Positions 24,856 through 37,075 of a DNA stretch of 64,000 nucleotides are shown here, one piece after another (within the stretch, counting starts at the first letter, position 1; the number at the start of each line of letters is the position of its first letter). Source of the stretch: Aphelocoma coerulescens (taxonomy: Eukaryota > Chordata > Aves > Passeriformes > Corvidae). The position numbers were made by a program, and so were the translations under genes. The stretch covers positions 29,654,001 through 29,718,000 of the forward strand of contig NC_091020.1 of the NCBI RefSeq assembly GCF_041296385.1, in the 5' to 3' direction. Below the pieces are notes generated by a model that ran no database searches, was not told where the DNA came from, and saw only the letters and a list, made by a program, of their open reading frames with translations.

Positions 24856-27171
24856 AAAATTCTCTATTAGAATCAGTAGTTTCATCATTAAATCTGTGGT
24901 ACAACTGAAATCTTCAGTAAATACTCACACATCAAATCACCTTATTCTTTTGTGGTCTAAATTCTTATGGCTGTATTAGAAAATTTGGCCCAAATATTTG
25001 TTCTTACCTGCTTGACAATTCATTGCACTTAAATGAGGTTAAACTTAGGTTATGTATGCTACTACATGTATATGATTATATACTGATAGTTGTTCATATT
25101 TCATTTTGTTCTCATTAAAGAGATCTAGAATTTTCAGACAGTGATGTTTTCCCTTCTTGAAGCTTCTGATCTTGATGATTTTTGGCAAGAGCACTTCTCT
25201 AATGTACTATAATCTTGATTTTTGTTTTAAAGACAAGCTTTGGTCTACTTAATGATTTTTTCTTAGTATACTGGCACTATGAATGCTTAAATAACTTTAT
25301 TTTCTTACTGTAGATCTACAGTGAATTTATATATGCTTTTAAAGTGCCAGGTCACTAGCAATTATAATTTTCCTTCACTGAAATTATAATGTACTAATGC
25401 CAAGGTTTAGCTTGAACTGGTCCTACAAAGGAAAATGTATATTACTGGTACTTGTTTCCTTTCAGAATTATTTTTTTTATTCATATGACCATTGTTAAGA
25501 ATTTTCTAAGGGCAAATTCTCATCTATTTCTTGTTACTTGCAAAATATAGATGAAAGTTACTTTAAACCACATTATTCAACTTAATAATATTTCATTTAA
25601 ATTTGTCTCAATACTTTGATAGTTCTGTGCAATGTTGTGCTGTGGTAGAATGTAGTAGTTCATTGATTTAATTTCTCATGTTAATGAGGTTGGTTTACTG
25701 ATGTTTTTAAGGACAAGTACGAATGTACACATTTCCAGATCTAGAGGGTCTGGTCTGTTTGCTGTGATTGCTCTCCTAGATTTTTGAAATATAATATTTT
25801 TAATGTGGTCTCTAGGCATCACTTGATAAAGAAAGCATTCTCATACAAAAAGTTTCTGGTTTTTCCAAGATTTATTTTCCTAATGTTATCAAAAGTACCT
25901 CTAAGACTGTATGAAAGCTCAAATAAGCTGTTTGATAAATGCAACATAAACATGAATCAGCTTCTTCAGAAGAGCAAAGAAGAAAGACATACTTGGTAAC
26001 TGGATTAGATCTCTCAGAGGTTCATGGTTGGTTCTGAATCTCGGCTTTCCTTGAGTAAAACTAGAGAAACTTGTTTTTCTCTCATAACTAGAGTACAGTA
26101 GCATTATAAATTGTAAATGCTGAAGGAAATCTCTTTTATTTGCAGTCTGCTCTTGAACATCAGCTGCAGTTCATGTCAAATACAAGTTTTTGATAACACT
26201 CCATGCAATATTTTCCTTTAATCTAGTTCAGAAAACTTCTTTTTCTATGTAGCATATTTTATAGGATTTTGCAATTAAGTGTTGCAAAGAAATTGTATGA
26301 GTAACACACAAGTAGAGGCAATCTATTGTTGAAAAGATTTCTGAAGTATCTGCTTTTAAAGCCCATTTGGCAGATGAGCTTTTCATCTCTTTCATCACTC
26401 TTTAAAGACAGGAATGTTTGACTCTTTAGATGTTACCTTCAATATGGACCCAAACTACAGTAATAGAAAGATAACAAGAGCACAAATACAGAAAAGCATG
26501 CTGTTAAAAGCTGTGCATCCTTTTATTGTTTCTCCTGATTTTTTTTCCCCCTGAGGGAGGAGGAACATTTCTATCCAGTTCTTGTGGTCTTTTAGTAATG
26601 AATTTTACCAGGCTGTTGAGGTAAGCCAATAATTTTTTTTAAGATTTGTAGAACCCTTATGTGTAGCTGAAAATTCAGAACTTTGTCTTACTTTGCCTTC
26701 TGACTTTAATGCTTGGCTAAATTGGAACATTATTGATTCCAAATTGAACTTAGCATGGCCTCAATCCAATAGAAAGCAGCAGCAAGTTGTTTGCATTGTG
26801 AAGAGGGAATGTCTCCGTTTTCCCACTGATTCAGAAATTTTTCCTCCAGATTCTTTCCTAATTCATTCCTCATTCAGCAAATTATTTTTTACTTTCCGCT
26901 GCTCAGAGCACTGCCCAAATCTTGCTGAGCAATTTGAATTTAGGCTCTATCAGATGTACATGTAAGAAACTGTTACATTATATATATGTGAAAATGGATA
27001 AATAGATAGTGTCTTCAAAAATCCTTTAACTGATGTTTGTCAACACTTAATTAAACTCACCTTTCCCCATATCTATTAGTCTTTCAATTTATTTAATTGA
27101 AATAATTTTTCCCTAAGTTAAGACCTTGAGTTTTGGTAATTTGTTCTTGGCTCATAACAAAATTTTGGTTC

Positions 27172-27245
27172 TTTTTTTTTTTTTTTTTTTTGTTTTTTTT
27201 GTTTTTTTTTTTTTTTTTTTTTTGTTTTTTTTTTTTTTTGTTTTC
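27172..27245 (+). repeat. 74-bp T tract with four interrupting G residues
   Basis: This is the longest homopolymer-like tract in the window. If it is the poly-A tail of a minus-strand retrocopy, the element body should lie to its right. The sequence at 27246-27480 is unique to my eye and shows no named element. It may equally be an expanded simple repeat. Confidence 0.85.
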
Positions 27246-28698
27246 TTTACCTACATTGCTGTCTTAAGATATACTTTATCTCAGGTTTTTGAACTCTATA
27301 TTTATGCTTTAACTCCTGGAGCTTCTCTTCTTCTCTCCTGCCTTCTGAAAGGGCAAGAGGCAGCAGATAGACTGTCTTACCTTATACCATCAAAGTTATT
27401 CACCTTCTGCATTGAGGGAAAATGGAAAGTATCATTCTTTTGTTTTATAGTTGCAAAAAGATCAATGAAACTTTGAGCAGGAGAACAATGAACAACCTCC
27501 TGCCTGGGATCCCTCGACACCTTCCACCACCCATCCCTCCCATGGATTTGTGACATTTTAAAAAAGGTTTTTAAGAAGGGCTGAAATAAGATAGTGGAAC
27601 ATTGCTGATCTCAGGGAGCTTGTTCCTTGGAAGGAATACTACAGAATATGATGAGATGATTTCCAAAGCATAATTCTTACAGCACTATCTTTCTTGATAA
27701 AACCGTAAGAAAACAAAAACAAAACGGAAGGAATTTGGAACATTCAAAACAGAGCAGGGTAACATTTACAGGTAAGCATGGAAGTTTATGCAAGAGTAGG
27801 AAAAGGGAATATATATGTTTATCCGTAAAGGAGTTCCTAAGTATTGCAAGGGTTAGGAATAGCAAAGCATTTTTTAGAAGAGTCCTACACCATGTTAAAA
27901 GATCAGATATGTAGTCTAGGTTTTAATATCTCGTCCTTCTTTTTCCTCCAAAGAATTACAAATCTTTCTACTAGTACCTTTCTTAGTAAAATCTTACTTT
28001 TTACTTCACTGGATGAAAAACCAAAAGCTGTCATTTTCTCCCAAATGATTTGTTAGGCCTCTTGCATTTTATACCCTGAATTCACCCAAGAGCCCATCCA
28101 TGAATCTTCAATCTAAGTTTTCCTCCTTTATACAAGAAAAGATATATCACCCAGATTTGCCAAATAAAAAATATAAAGAGAATATTATTTTTTTTCTCTG
28201 CATGTTTCATATCTAAAGTATTCATTCAACCTTCTACTGAGAATGGGTGAAAGAGAATCTGGTCATAGATCATTTTACTGAAAAGCTTGATAGGTTGCCT
28301 GCCCGTTTTGTAGTGGCTCAAAGGTTTTGTCTCATGAACTTCTTCTGATTGAAAGGTATCACACTGTAGATAAAATTTGCATCCAAATGATTTCTTTTTA
28401 ATAGTGTGTTGAACTTTTCTTTTTGCTGACAAGATTACACTGAGGTCACTAACAAACTCAAACAGATGGGATTATAAACCACACAGCTTCTAGTTGAGTT
28501 ATTTTAGCAAAGTATTTGCCCTTCCTAAGGTACACGAGTTGCTGCTCAGGTACCTTTTGTGCTATTGATTCAGTCAGAGGTTTAAAGAATTGCTACCTTT
28601 AATTCAAAAGCCTGTAATCACTCATGTACAAGAAGTACCTTCTTCCCTCCACTCAGACACACAAAATATATGTGCCAGTGTGTCATGTGTTGTTATCT

Positions 28699-28912
28699 AG
28701 AATCACAGAAACATGGAATTGTTTGAGTTGGGAGGGAGCTTTAAAGGTCATCCAGTCCCACCCTCCTGCAATGAGCAACTTCAACCAGGACAGGTTGCTC
28801 AGAGCCCTGCCCAACTTGACCTTGAATGTTCCCAGGGATGGAGCATCTGCAACCTCTCTCCAGGGGTTTACCACCCTCACTGTAAAAATGTTTTTCCTTC
28901 TATCTAGTTTGA
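28699..28912 (-). mobile_element. CR1 LINE 3' end, antisense to the gene
   Basis: Starts with the complement of the CR1 octamer tail (agaatcacagaa) and continues through gagttgggagggagc, aaaggtcatccagtccca, acaggttgctcagagcc, gaccttgaatgttcccagg, gatggagcatctgcaacc, ccaccctcactgtaaaaa and ccttctatctagt. All are recognisable lines of an avian CR1 3' region in reverse orientation. It is less decayed than the neighbouring copies. Overlapping ORFs on both strands here are by-products of the repeat. Confidence 0.85.
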
Positions 28913-31151
28913 AATATACATTTATATATATTGGATCAGTCAGTTAGTTAAAACGGAGCTTTACTTTTTTTTTACTGTAAATGGCTTTTTTATAAATATT
29001 TTAATTACACACTTGAGAGTGTGTATCTTTTAGGATGACTTAGATTCTTATTTCCTCATGTGCTACACTATAAAGCTCTTGAGCAATGAGAAAGTAGTGC
29101 ACAATTGCACATTTAGGTAAAAATGTTTGAAAGCATGGATTGTGTGTGTAAAGTGCTTGTCTAACTTTAAAGGTTAATATCATTTATATATAGCATCTCA
29201 TTATACAGTCTGCTGTGCACCATTTGTCTGTCTGAAAGAATAGCATATACAAACATAAAAACGTGGAATTATAGAAAATGCTGGCTTTGTACAGTGTGTG
29301 GGTGCCACTCAACATACTGCTTCTTTTATTAAGCAAGCTTATGTTTGTTTAAAAAACCCTCCACCTTTCTAGCCTTGATTTTATTATCAAGGTAGTTTTA
29401 TTCTCTTAAATATTCAAAAATTCTTACAAATAGACAAATGAAACTGAAGTAGACTACTTCTTAATAGCAGTAACAATTCATGTAATAGCTTTAGGCTCAT
29501 TTCTATGGTAACTCTAATAAGAACGAGGAAGTTCAGTTATGTCGATAGTACTAATGAATGTAGAGAATATGTGAATTTCAGCCAGAGCTTTTTGCTTTCT
29601 ATTCAAGTGACAATTTTTTAAAGTATTCCTTTTAGAAAAGACAATAATGGCTTTTGGTGTATATGATACTGTTTATGGAATGCAACATGTTTACTTTAGC
29701 ATTACGAAAACAGAGGATATTCTTGAACAACAACTGAAGGAGAAAAGTAAAACTGTGTGTTTCAGGGTGAGCAAGGAACCAACAAGAGCAGATGTAAGGA
29801 AAGCAGGAAATATTAGCATGCATAATTAAAGCACCCCAATGTGTAATAATATTCCTGTGTGTAGGTTTCTACAGGATTATATGGTTTATGTTTAAAGGTT
29901 GTTAAGCTCATAGGTAATTTTTCTTTTTTGGTAGCTTCTTGTCTGTTGCTTAGCAAATACCTTATACATCTGTATGTACTTACTCACAGGCTGTGTGAGT
30001 AATCCTACTGAAGTCAAGGAGCTATTCATAGGACCAGAATCTCAACTTGTTATATTGCTTAGGCTCTTCTGAAATCAATAGAGCTATGACTGCTTATTTC
30101 AACTATGGATCTAGTTTTACTGAGGATAACTGGAGCATTTATTTTAGGCTGACGTTTTCTGCATTCTTTCCAACCTAAAATTTAGGTTCCTCTCCGAATG
30201 AACCTTTCAAGCAATACGCCTGGTTAGCTGACACTAGATCTTGTCTCAGGACTCCCTCTGCAGTCAGTATAAAAGGCACTTCCAAATGACAATTTATCCT
30301 GCCCAATTTTCACAGTGTTCACTTTTTATACTCTAATACTTGTGGGGACCTGACTTTTTGTTAACAATACAAATCACCCATTGAGTCAAATCTCCTATAC
30401 TGAGAATTAATCTTCACTTTCTTTGCTTTAGTTTTGTAAAATTGAGATTGTATTTATAATACTGTCATTTCATTAAAGTAAGCATCTGATTAATTGTTAT
30501 ATTAGTACTGCTCATAACATGCTTGTTCTCTGCAAAGAGAAGTATTAAATGGTGCCAGTGACAGACTCGATATTATATTGAAAAAAAATGTGTTGGGGAT
30601 TGAATTAAGCAAAGCTGATACAAAGTATTTGGAAAGCTTGCAAACTGACTGGGTTCTTCATTCCACAAAAATTCAGAAGATAAAGAAGATAACAGACAGC
30701 AACAGATTTTAAAATGAAAATTGTGAGCTCTTTATTAAAAAAATAAATTAGGGAAAAGAAACTGAGTAGGTATTTTAATTATATGTACTTACAACCAGGA
30801 GAAGAAAATTGTTCACTTTTCCTTAATACGATAACCAAAGTTCCTTCTTACATTTGCATAGTGGAGTTAGCCTGAAGATTCCCAAAAGGCAATAATCAAA
30901 ACAAATTAGTTTCATTATATGTGATTCCTGGGATATGCATAGAAGGAAGGCTGGATGTAGTTTTCACTGCTGATAACAGTACTTTAAAATTAATAGTTGT
31001 GGTATTTTGTTCAGTAGAATTTATTATCAAGGCTGAGCTTTCTAAATATGAATATAAAATACTTCTGGAGATAATGCTAATGTTATAATGGATGATATTA
31101 ATTCCTACTCTCTGGTTAACTCTTGCAAGTGTACTGGGTTAAGTTTTCAAG

Positions 31152-31942
31152 CTAACAGGAAGGTAAAATTAAAGTCATTTCAGGGAAAGAGGGAACTGGC
31201 CCAAATGGAGAAGACTGCCTGAGGCAAGTGGCTGCTTGCAGAGCCTGAGGGTGCTTTGAGCTACATGCTCTGAGAGTTTTCCATGGGACTGGTTGTAAAC
31301 ATAAGAGGATTAGGAGAAGTTTTAGCAAACTACCTGTCAGCAAAAACCAGCAGACAATGAGAAAGGCAGTCCTTAGTGGGACCCTGGGAAGAAGTCAGAT
31401 AACTTCTTTTGAATTTATGAAAAGTAATTTGAATTTGTTTCCACAGTGCTAAAGGAATGAGGATGGTGGATGTGTTCTTTGTAAATAAAGAGGATTGCAC
31501 CAAAATAGATGATTGATTTCTGTCTCCTAACAAAAACAAAAGAGCAGGGGTTGAATATTGGCCCAAAGTGGTGAGACTCTTCTTTATGTTTGTATTTCCC
31601 CTGTCTTTGCAGCATAGTGTCATTTTTTGTCCCCTATTAAAACACAAATAAACCTTCCATTTCTCAAAGCCCTGTAAGAAAAGAACAGATTTAGCTGCAA
31701 ACAACAAAATGTTGCGAGAACTCTGATCTGAAGAGAGAATGAAAAGGTTTGACAATTTACAGTAAGAGCTCTTCAAGAGAAAAATGCAAATACTCCTCTG
31801 TAGATCCTCCATAGCTTTTCTCAGAGTTTGCAGAAATTTTATTTGCACTGGTTTGGCCCAGGTGAATCACCTGCAACAGGTGAAGCATAAAAGAAACTAA
31901 GTCTGAATTGTCCTTCCTCCAAAGGGCAGGGAAGTAACTCAA
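31152..31942 (-). other. Unexplained block of overlapping minus-strand ORFs
   Basis: Three minus-strand open frames tile this stretch: 31757-31942 (61 codons), 31330-31848 (172 codons, the longest ORF in the window) and 31152-31343 (63 codons). I recognise no domain, signal peptide or catalytic motif in them, and there is no evident promoter or splice arrangement. They could be chance, a decayed insertion such as an old LTR element, or part of an antisense non-coding transcript. A coding role is not supported. Confidence 0.2.
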
Positions 31943-32138
31943 AGTCCAAGTCTGAAAGTCATAGTTCCTCTCTATTATTGTGCTTCTCCTTTCTACCTCA
32001 AGTTCTGTTTATTTACAGTTGAATACTAATCATGTATTCTAAAAATTACATTAAATCATGCAAGCAATAATTTTTATTCCTTGTAGTGTATGGAAAATTT
32101 GATACTGCTTCCACAAACATCCATTTCCTTGCAATTAG

Positions 32139-32156
32139 ATATATATATATATATTT
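32139..32156. repeat. (AT)n dinucleotide repeat
   Basis: A run of about eight AT units is followed by a TTTG-type G/T-rich stretch to about 32177. Confidence 0.75.
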
Positions 32157-32840
32157 TGTTTGTTTGTGTGTTTGTTTCAGAGCTGATTTTTAGGTATATT
32201 TCTGTATGTGTGCAATTGAGTAGGAGTAAGGTGGGCTTCGTATCATGCCTGAATCTATTCCAAAGCGTTTATATTTCACTTTGCTCAGTATGGATAGTAC
32301 CTGCCTTCTAAAATAAGCACACTGACCTTTATATCTCTTAAAGTTAGTGTTGATAATATACAGAATTACTGTTTCTTTCTTTAAAAAAATTTTGAAGGCA
32401 CTGAAGTTTTTCATATGTGGATGATCCCATGCTAAAGTTAGAGCAGTAATAATCAGTGCAAAGCAGATCCAAAGATCAATGCAGCTGGAAATTAAATAAC
32501 TTCACTAACTTGTTTTTTCAGTGCCTGCACTATTAATTGGTTTACTCTGTCAGCAGAATGTGTTCTCTGCTGTTGAGTGTCACTGTCAGTGTTGTTGCTA
32601 TGAACAAATTCTGTTGGGGACTTCTCTACTCTCTGTAGATATCTGTACACACAAATATTCCTTGGGGTTATCCCTCTTGAGCAAACACTGGCTGTGCAGT
32701 TCATCTGGGCACCTCCTAGGCTTCTCCCCCTTCTCTGTATAGAAGGAAATAGTAGGAGGATCAGGGTGACAAAATTTGCATAGTATACTTATTTCTGGAG
32801 GAACCTGCCAACACAAAATACCTGTGAAATTTTAGGTTGG

Positions 32841-32908
32841 AAAAAAAAAAAAAGCCAGCAAACCCTCCCCCCCCAAAAAAAAAAACCAACAAAACCAAAA
32901 ACCACACA
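32841..32908 (+). repeat. A/C-rich low-complexity tract
   Basis: A 13-A run, then an 8-C run, then an A run and CCAACAAAACC-like units. It is the complementary-strand counterpart of the G/T-rich tracts elsewhere in the window. The minus-strand ORF across it (Gly/Phe-rich) is an artefact of composition. Confidence 0.75.
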
Positions 32909-33120
32909 GTCCAATAGAACTTTACAAAAACCCATGGGGGTATGACACAGCCTACAGAAAGGTAGTTATTGTTTTTCAAGGGTATAATAATGCAATGTTT
33001 AGCCTTCCTGGAGCTATATTTTTTTATTGCTCCAGCAGTTCACAAACAATAGTTGAGAATTAGTGTGACCTGATATAAACTAAGCTCATTACATTATTTT
33101 CAACACATAATTAATAATTA

Positions 33121-33330
33121 ACATATAACCTTTGGCTTTCCTTTTATCTTCAAGTATTGACAGAAGTTGAATAAAAACATACTATGTGTGGAAAAAATGC
33201 TTTGAAATGCAAAATTCAATTAAAATTAATGTAATGTTATTTTAGTACATTTGTATAGTAGCAAAAGTACTATAGGGAATATGAATATTTGAACAGATGA
33301 TTATTTTTATCCATGCTGTTCAATTTTCAC
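33121..33330 (+). repeat. Copy 1 of a diverged dispersed direct duplication
   Basis: Bases 33121-33150 are identical over 30 nt to 36867-36896. Similarity then continues with small indels through shared pieces such as aaatgcaaa, aattaaaattaat, acatttgt and tatttgaa in the same order. Copy 2 lies about 3.75 kb downstream in the same orientation. It is either an old local duplication or two copies of an unnamed interspersed repeat. The outer limits are uncertain. Confidence 0.65.
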
Positions 33331-35782
33331 ACAAGTAAATTTTGGAAAACAGAGTATAGTTTGATATTCTGTTTGGGACTCATTGGATTGAGTGCACCAT
33401 GGCAGTTAAATTGTGACATCAGTAAATTAGCCCAGACTGGTTTGCCAGCCAATTGACCCACATGCAATTAGCAAAACTGAAACCACAATGAATCCTCTAT
33501 CTCGAGGTTATTTAGGTTTTTTTTTCTGCTCCACATACATTTTGAAAATCCCAGTTAATTAGACTTATCATCGACTTCAATAGCTGTAGCTTCTTAGTCT
33601 TTTGTATTTGTGCAGCCATGGTCAGGTAGGCAGGGAAATAGAATATCCCAGTAGGGAGAAATTCGAGTTTGGAAGTCAGTCCTTTCCTTTCTGGTGTTAT
33701 AAGTGCCCTTTTGCAAATTGCTTCACTGCCTGGGCCACCAGTTCCCCACCTGTAGGACACAATCAGTGTACAGGTTGTGTTGATACACTTTTCATTAAAG
33801 ATTCTATTGGTATTAATTGGGAGAGTCTACTCTGATGGCTGTTTTGCTTTATTCCCCAGTAATCCTGTTTGTCCCTAGGCAGTTTATTTAGGTTTCTGAT
33901 CGTTTAGGCAGGAAAAAGGAGTGAAATGGATACTAGATCTCTCTCTTAATTTTTTTCTGGGTGTAGAGACACAAACATGTGAAATACAGGCTGTTATTTT
34001 AATGTGTTATATTACATACATATTTCAATATTTGCTAAAATACATTATGAAAGAACGAAATATCTTGTGTGTATTTCATTTTCATCTTAATTGAAATCAA
34101 TCACTCATTTCATAGGGTTTTATGCTTTCTGAATATGTTAATGATGCACAATACTGATTCTACTGCTTTTTGCCTACCATAATAACTTTATGCCTTCACA
34201 GAGTTAAGGAACAGTATTTCCAAAACACTGGGAGTATCCATGTTACAAAAATACTGTAACTCTGCATGTGTGACCCACATGCAAGTATCAGACACAACGA
34301 ATTTTGACTTAATACCTTAACAGTGTCCAGTAATAATATTCCTGAACTTGTCCCTTTCTACATTCACATGGAAAGCAAGTCCACATTTTTAATGTTGTTA
34401 ATAACTAAATCACCCATGCACAAAATGGCCATCTCTGATTAGAGCATCCAGGGTGCTGTCAGCTTACAGAAAACAATGAACATAAATCATGTTAGTGGAA
34501 AGGGAGGAACAGAGGAGCCAGAGAATTATAGTCACTGAGTTCCCAGAAACATCCCTCAACAAAGAACTAAGCTGTTTGTAAGCACCTATGAGAAAAAAAA
34601 GATTAAAAGCCTAGATTTTTTTTATTAACCAAATCACACAAAAAGAATATGCTTTTCTTCCAAGGCAGGATAAAAGTCCTTTTGAATGGAAGAGAAAACA
34701 TGTGGTGCTTGTACAGTTGGCCATTATAAAGGCTGTAAGAATCTATCACAGGATACTTTAATAGGGAACACAAGGAAGTATTGTCATGATTACTTATCTG
34801 TGGAGTAGGTGCAAAACTGGTCAAAACCCCATAATCAGATGTTCATTATCAGTGAAATGAGGGATTTACTATGTGTGGACTGTAGTTATCTGCATTAGCT
34901 CCTTCAAAGCTTTGTCCTAGCTCCAGAGCCCATCAGTGGTTTTTAATGACCTAAGTCATGCAATTGGAGATTACATCTATTAAATTTGCATACTTCGAGT
35001 GTGTTTCAAGCAGGATCAGGCTTCAAAACAACCTTTAGAAATTGGAGGCAATATCTGTGCTGGTGAAAGAAAGTTTTTACCTGGTAGAAATGATCATCTT
35101 CACAGAAACAGCACTAAGAAAAAGCTGACTGTGCTACAATTCTTCAGAGCTGATCGATGGCTTAGAAAGGTTCCCAAGCTGAATAAAAGTCAACAGCAAT
35201 CTAGTTACAAAAAAGGAGTTTATTTCTGGCTTGCATATGTAACTCTAAGGCATCTAATGCTTGAGCTTTACTAAGTATGGCCTTAACTGGACTTCATGGA
35301 CAGTTTAGACACAACAGTTCAAAAAGTCTGTGAAACATTTGGAAATGTTCAGAGGAGAGAAGTGGGAAAGTGTGTCTGTTTATATTTGCATAGCATAAAA
35401 GATCATGGAGAGATGTGGTAACAGCCTTGAAGATGGGGAATGGAACCATGCATTTATCTGAATCTGTTGTAAAAAGGATGACAAGTGAAATGCCCATGTT
35501 GCAGCAAAGAACATTCAAGTGACACAATGAAAAAAAATTATAATGATACCAGTAGTGTAGTTCTGCAATAGATAAGCTCAGAAATTTCAGACACTTTGTC
35601 AATGTAAGCCTTTAGGAGTGAGGTGGGCAAATACAGGACAGAAATTAGAAGAACTGGATATGCTATTGCAGGGTGGTGGGGAGTCCCTCGGCAGTCTCTG
35701 TAGGTCTCTTTTAACCTTATGTTTAAAAAACCCCACTAGAAGTCAGAGTATTTTGTACATACCAGGGGCATTTTATTTGCTA

Positions 35783-35945
35783 TAGAATCATAGAATGGAT
35801 TGGGTTGGGAGGGATCTCTAAAGATCATCTAGTTCCAACTCCTGCTGCCATGGGCAGGGTGGTTTTCCACTAGACCAGGGTGCTCCAAGCACTGTTCAAC
35901 TTGGAGCACTTCCAAGGATGAGGCATCCAGAATTTCTCTTAGACT
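35783..35945 (-). mobile_element. CR1 LINE 3' end, antisense to the gene
   Basis: Begins atagaatcatagaatgg, the complement of the CR1 terminal repeat. It continues with ttgggttgggaggga, taaagatcatctagttcc, ctgctgccatgggcaggg, ccactagaccagggtgc and aaggatgaggcatccagaat. This is the classic avian CR1 3' end, 5'-truncated after about 160 bp. Confidence 0.88.
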
Positions 35946-36516
35946 AAGGCTATATGATATGATATTGCAGCACCAAAAATCTGTAGTAATAGCACCTACA
36001 CTTCCTCATTAAAGACTATTTCAAAATCGACATTAATTTGATATTTATACTTTCATTGCAAAACTGTGTCCCAAATGGCAATAAAGGCAAGTAATTATCC
36101 GGATATTCGGTTGTGTTTTATGCATCAAAAAGGCTTTTAAGGAGCAGCTTTCTTCTTTACAAATCTCCCATGAATAAATGCAGCCTTTGAAGTTATTGAT
36201 GTCATGTATCATGGTTAAACTTTACAAAATTTCAGATACTAGAAAATTAGGGTCAAAAATAGCCCCTTACCTTTTATGCCATTTAAGTTCATATCCATGA
36301 TGTCCATCCAAGTGACTGAGTCACCCTGTGGTTTGATTTTTTTTCACTTTTGACTTTTGATTTCATTAATTAGGCTGGATTTTGTGTTCTGCACCTGACA
36401 TCCCTTTCATTGTGTAATTCTCTTGGTTTCTCTGTAAGAGTGGCAGGCAAGGCAAGATAGCTTATTTGAGTTTAAAATTGAAAACCACCGATAGTTGAGA
36501 AATTGAGCACATTTTG

Positions 36517-36570
36517 TGTTGTTTTGCTTGGGTTTTTGTTTGTTTTGGTTTTTGTTTGTTTTTTTTTTTG
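36517..36570 (+). repeat. G/T-rich low-complexity tract with (TTTG)n
   Basis: Composed almost wholly of T and G, with repeated GTTTT and TTTG units and a terminal T run. The minus-strand ORF here is Lys/Gln-rich only because of this repeat. Confidence 0.7.
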
Positions 36571-36866
36571 TTATACATATTTTTGCAATTATTCTGATTT
36601 TCCTTTAACTGAACCAGTCTCACCAGTATTTTAAAGTACACATTATTTGCAACAGCACTGTTTAGCATATGTACAGAACTCTTATGAAAGGTAACTGCTG
36701 CATGTTTGTGAGTCATTCTTCTTTCCTATATCCTATGACAGATGATATCTATCCTACAGATGGAAAACACATTATATTTTCACTATTTTCAGAATGGCTT
36801 GTTGTTTTCTGACATTAAACTAACATAATTTAAACATACTTTCTTCCCTTATATAATCACCAATTT

Positions 36867-37075
36867 ACATATAACCTTTGGCTTTCCTTTTATCTTGAAT
36901 CATTGATAGAAAATTGCATCAAATCATACAATTTGAGAAAAAAATCTCTCAAATGCAAATTCTAATTAAAATTAATATTGTGATAATCTAGGACATTTGT
37001 GTTCCTGAAATATAGTGTTTGGATATCACCAGTATTTGAATATGCTATTAGTTTTTCCATGTTGTTTGTCCCTAA
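36867..37075 (+). repeat. Copy 2 of a diverged dispersed direct duplication
   Basis: Partner of the segment at 33121. The first 30 bases are identical and the following roughly 180 bases align with scattered substitutions and indels. Weak similarity may extend upstream into the aaactaa-containing stretch near 36818. No CR1 or other named element is visible at either site. Confidence 0.65.

Noticed and set aside
25957..25999. A Gln-Leu-Leu-Gln…Glu-Glu peptide resembling the expected start of the next attractin cytoplasmic exon
   Set aside because: The base context before the Gln codon is aat, not an AG acceptor. The following residues (KSKEERHTW) do not match the conserved tail, and no donor follows at a sensible place.
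27126..27476. 116-codon + strand ORF with a long Phe-rich run
   Set aside because: The Phe run is translation of the T tract, and there is no family resemblance in the rest.
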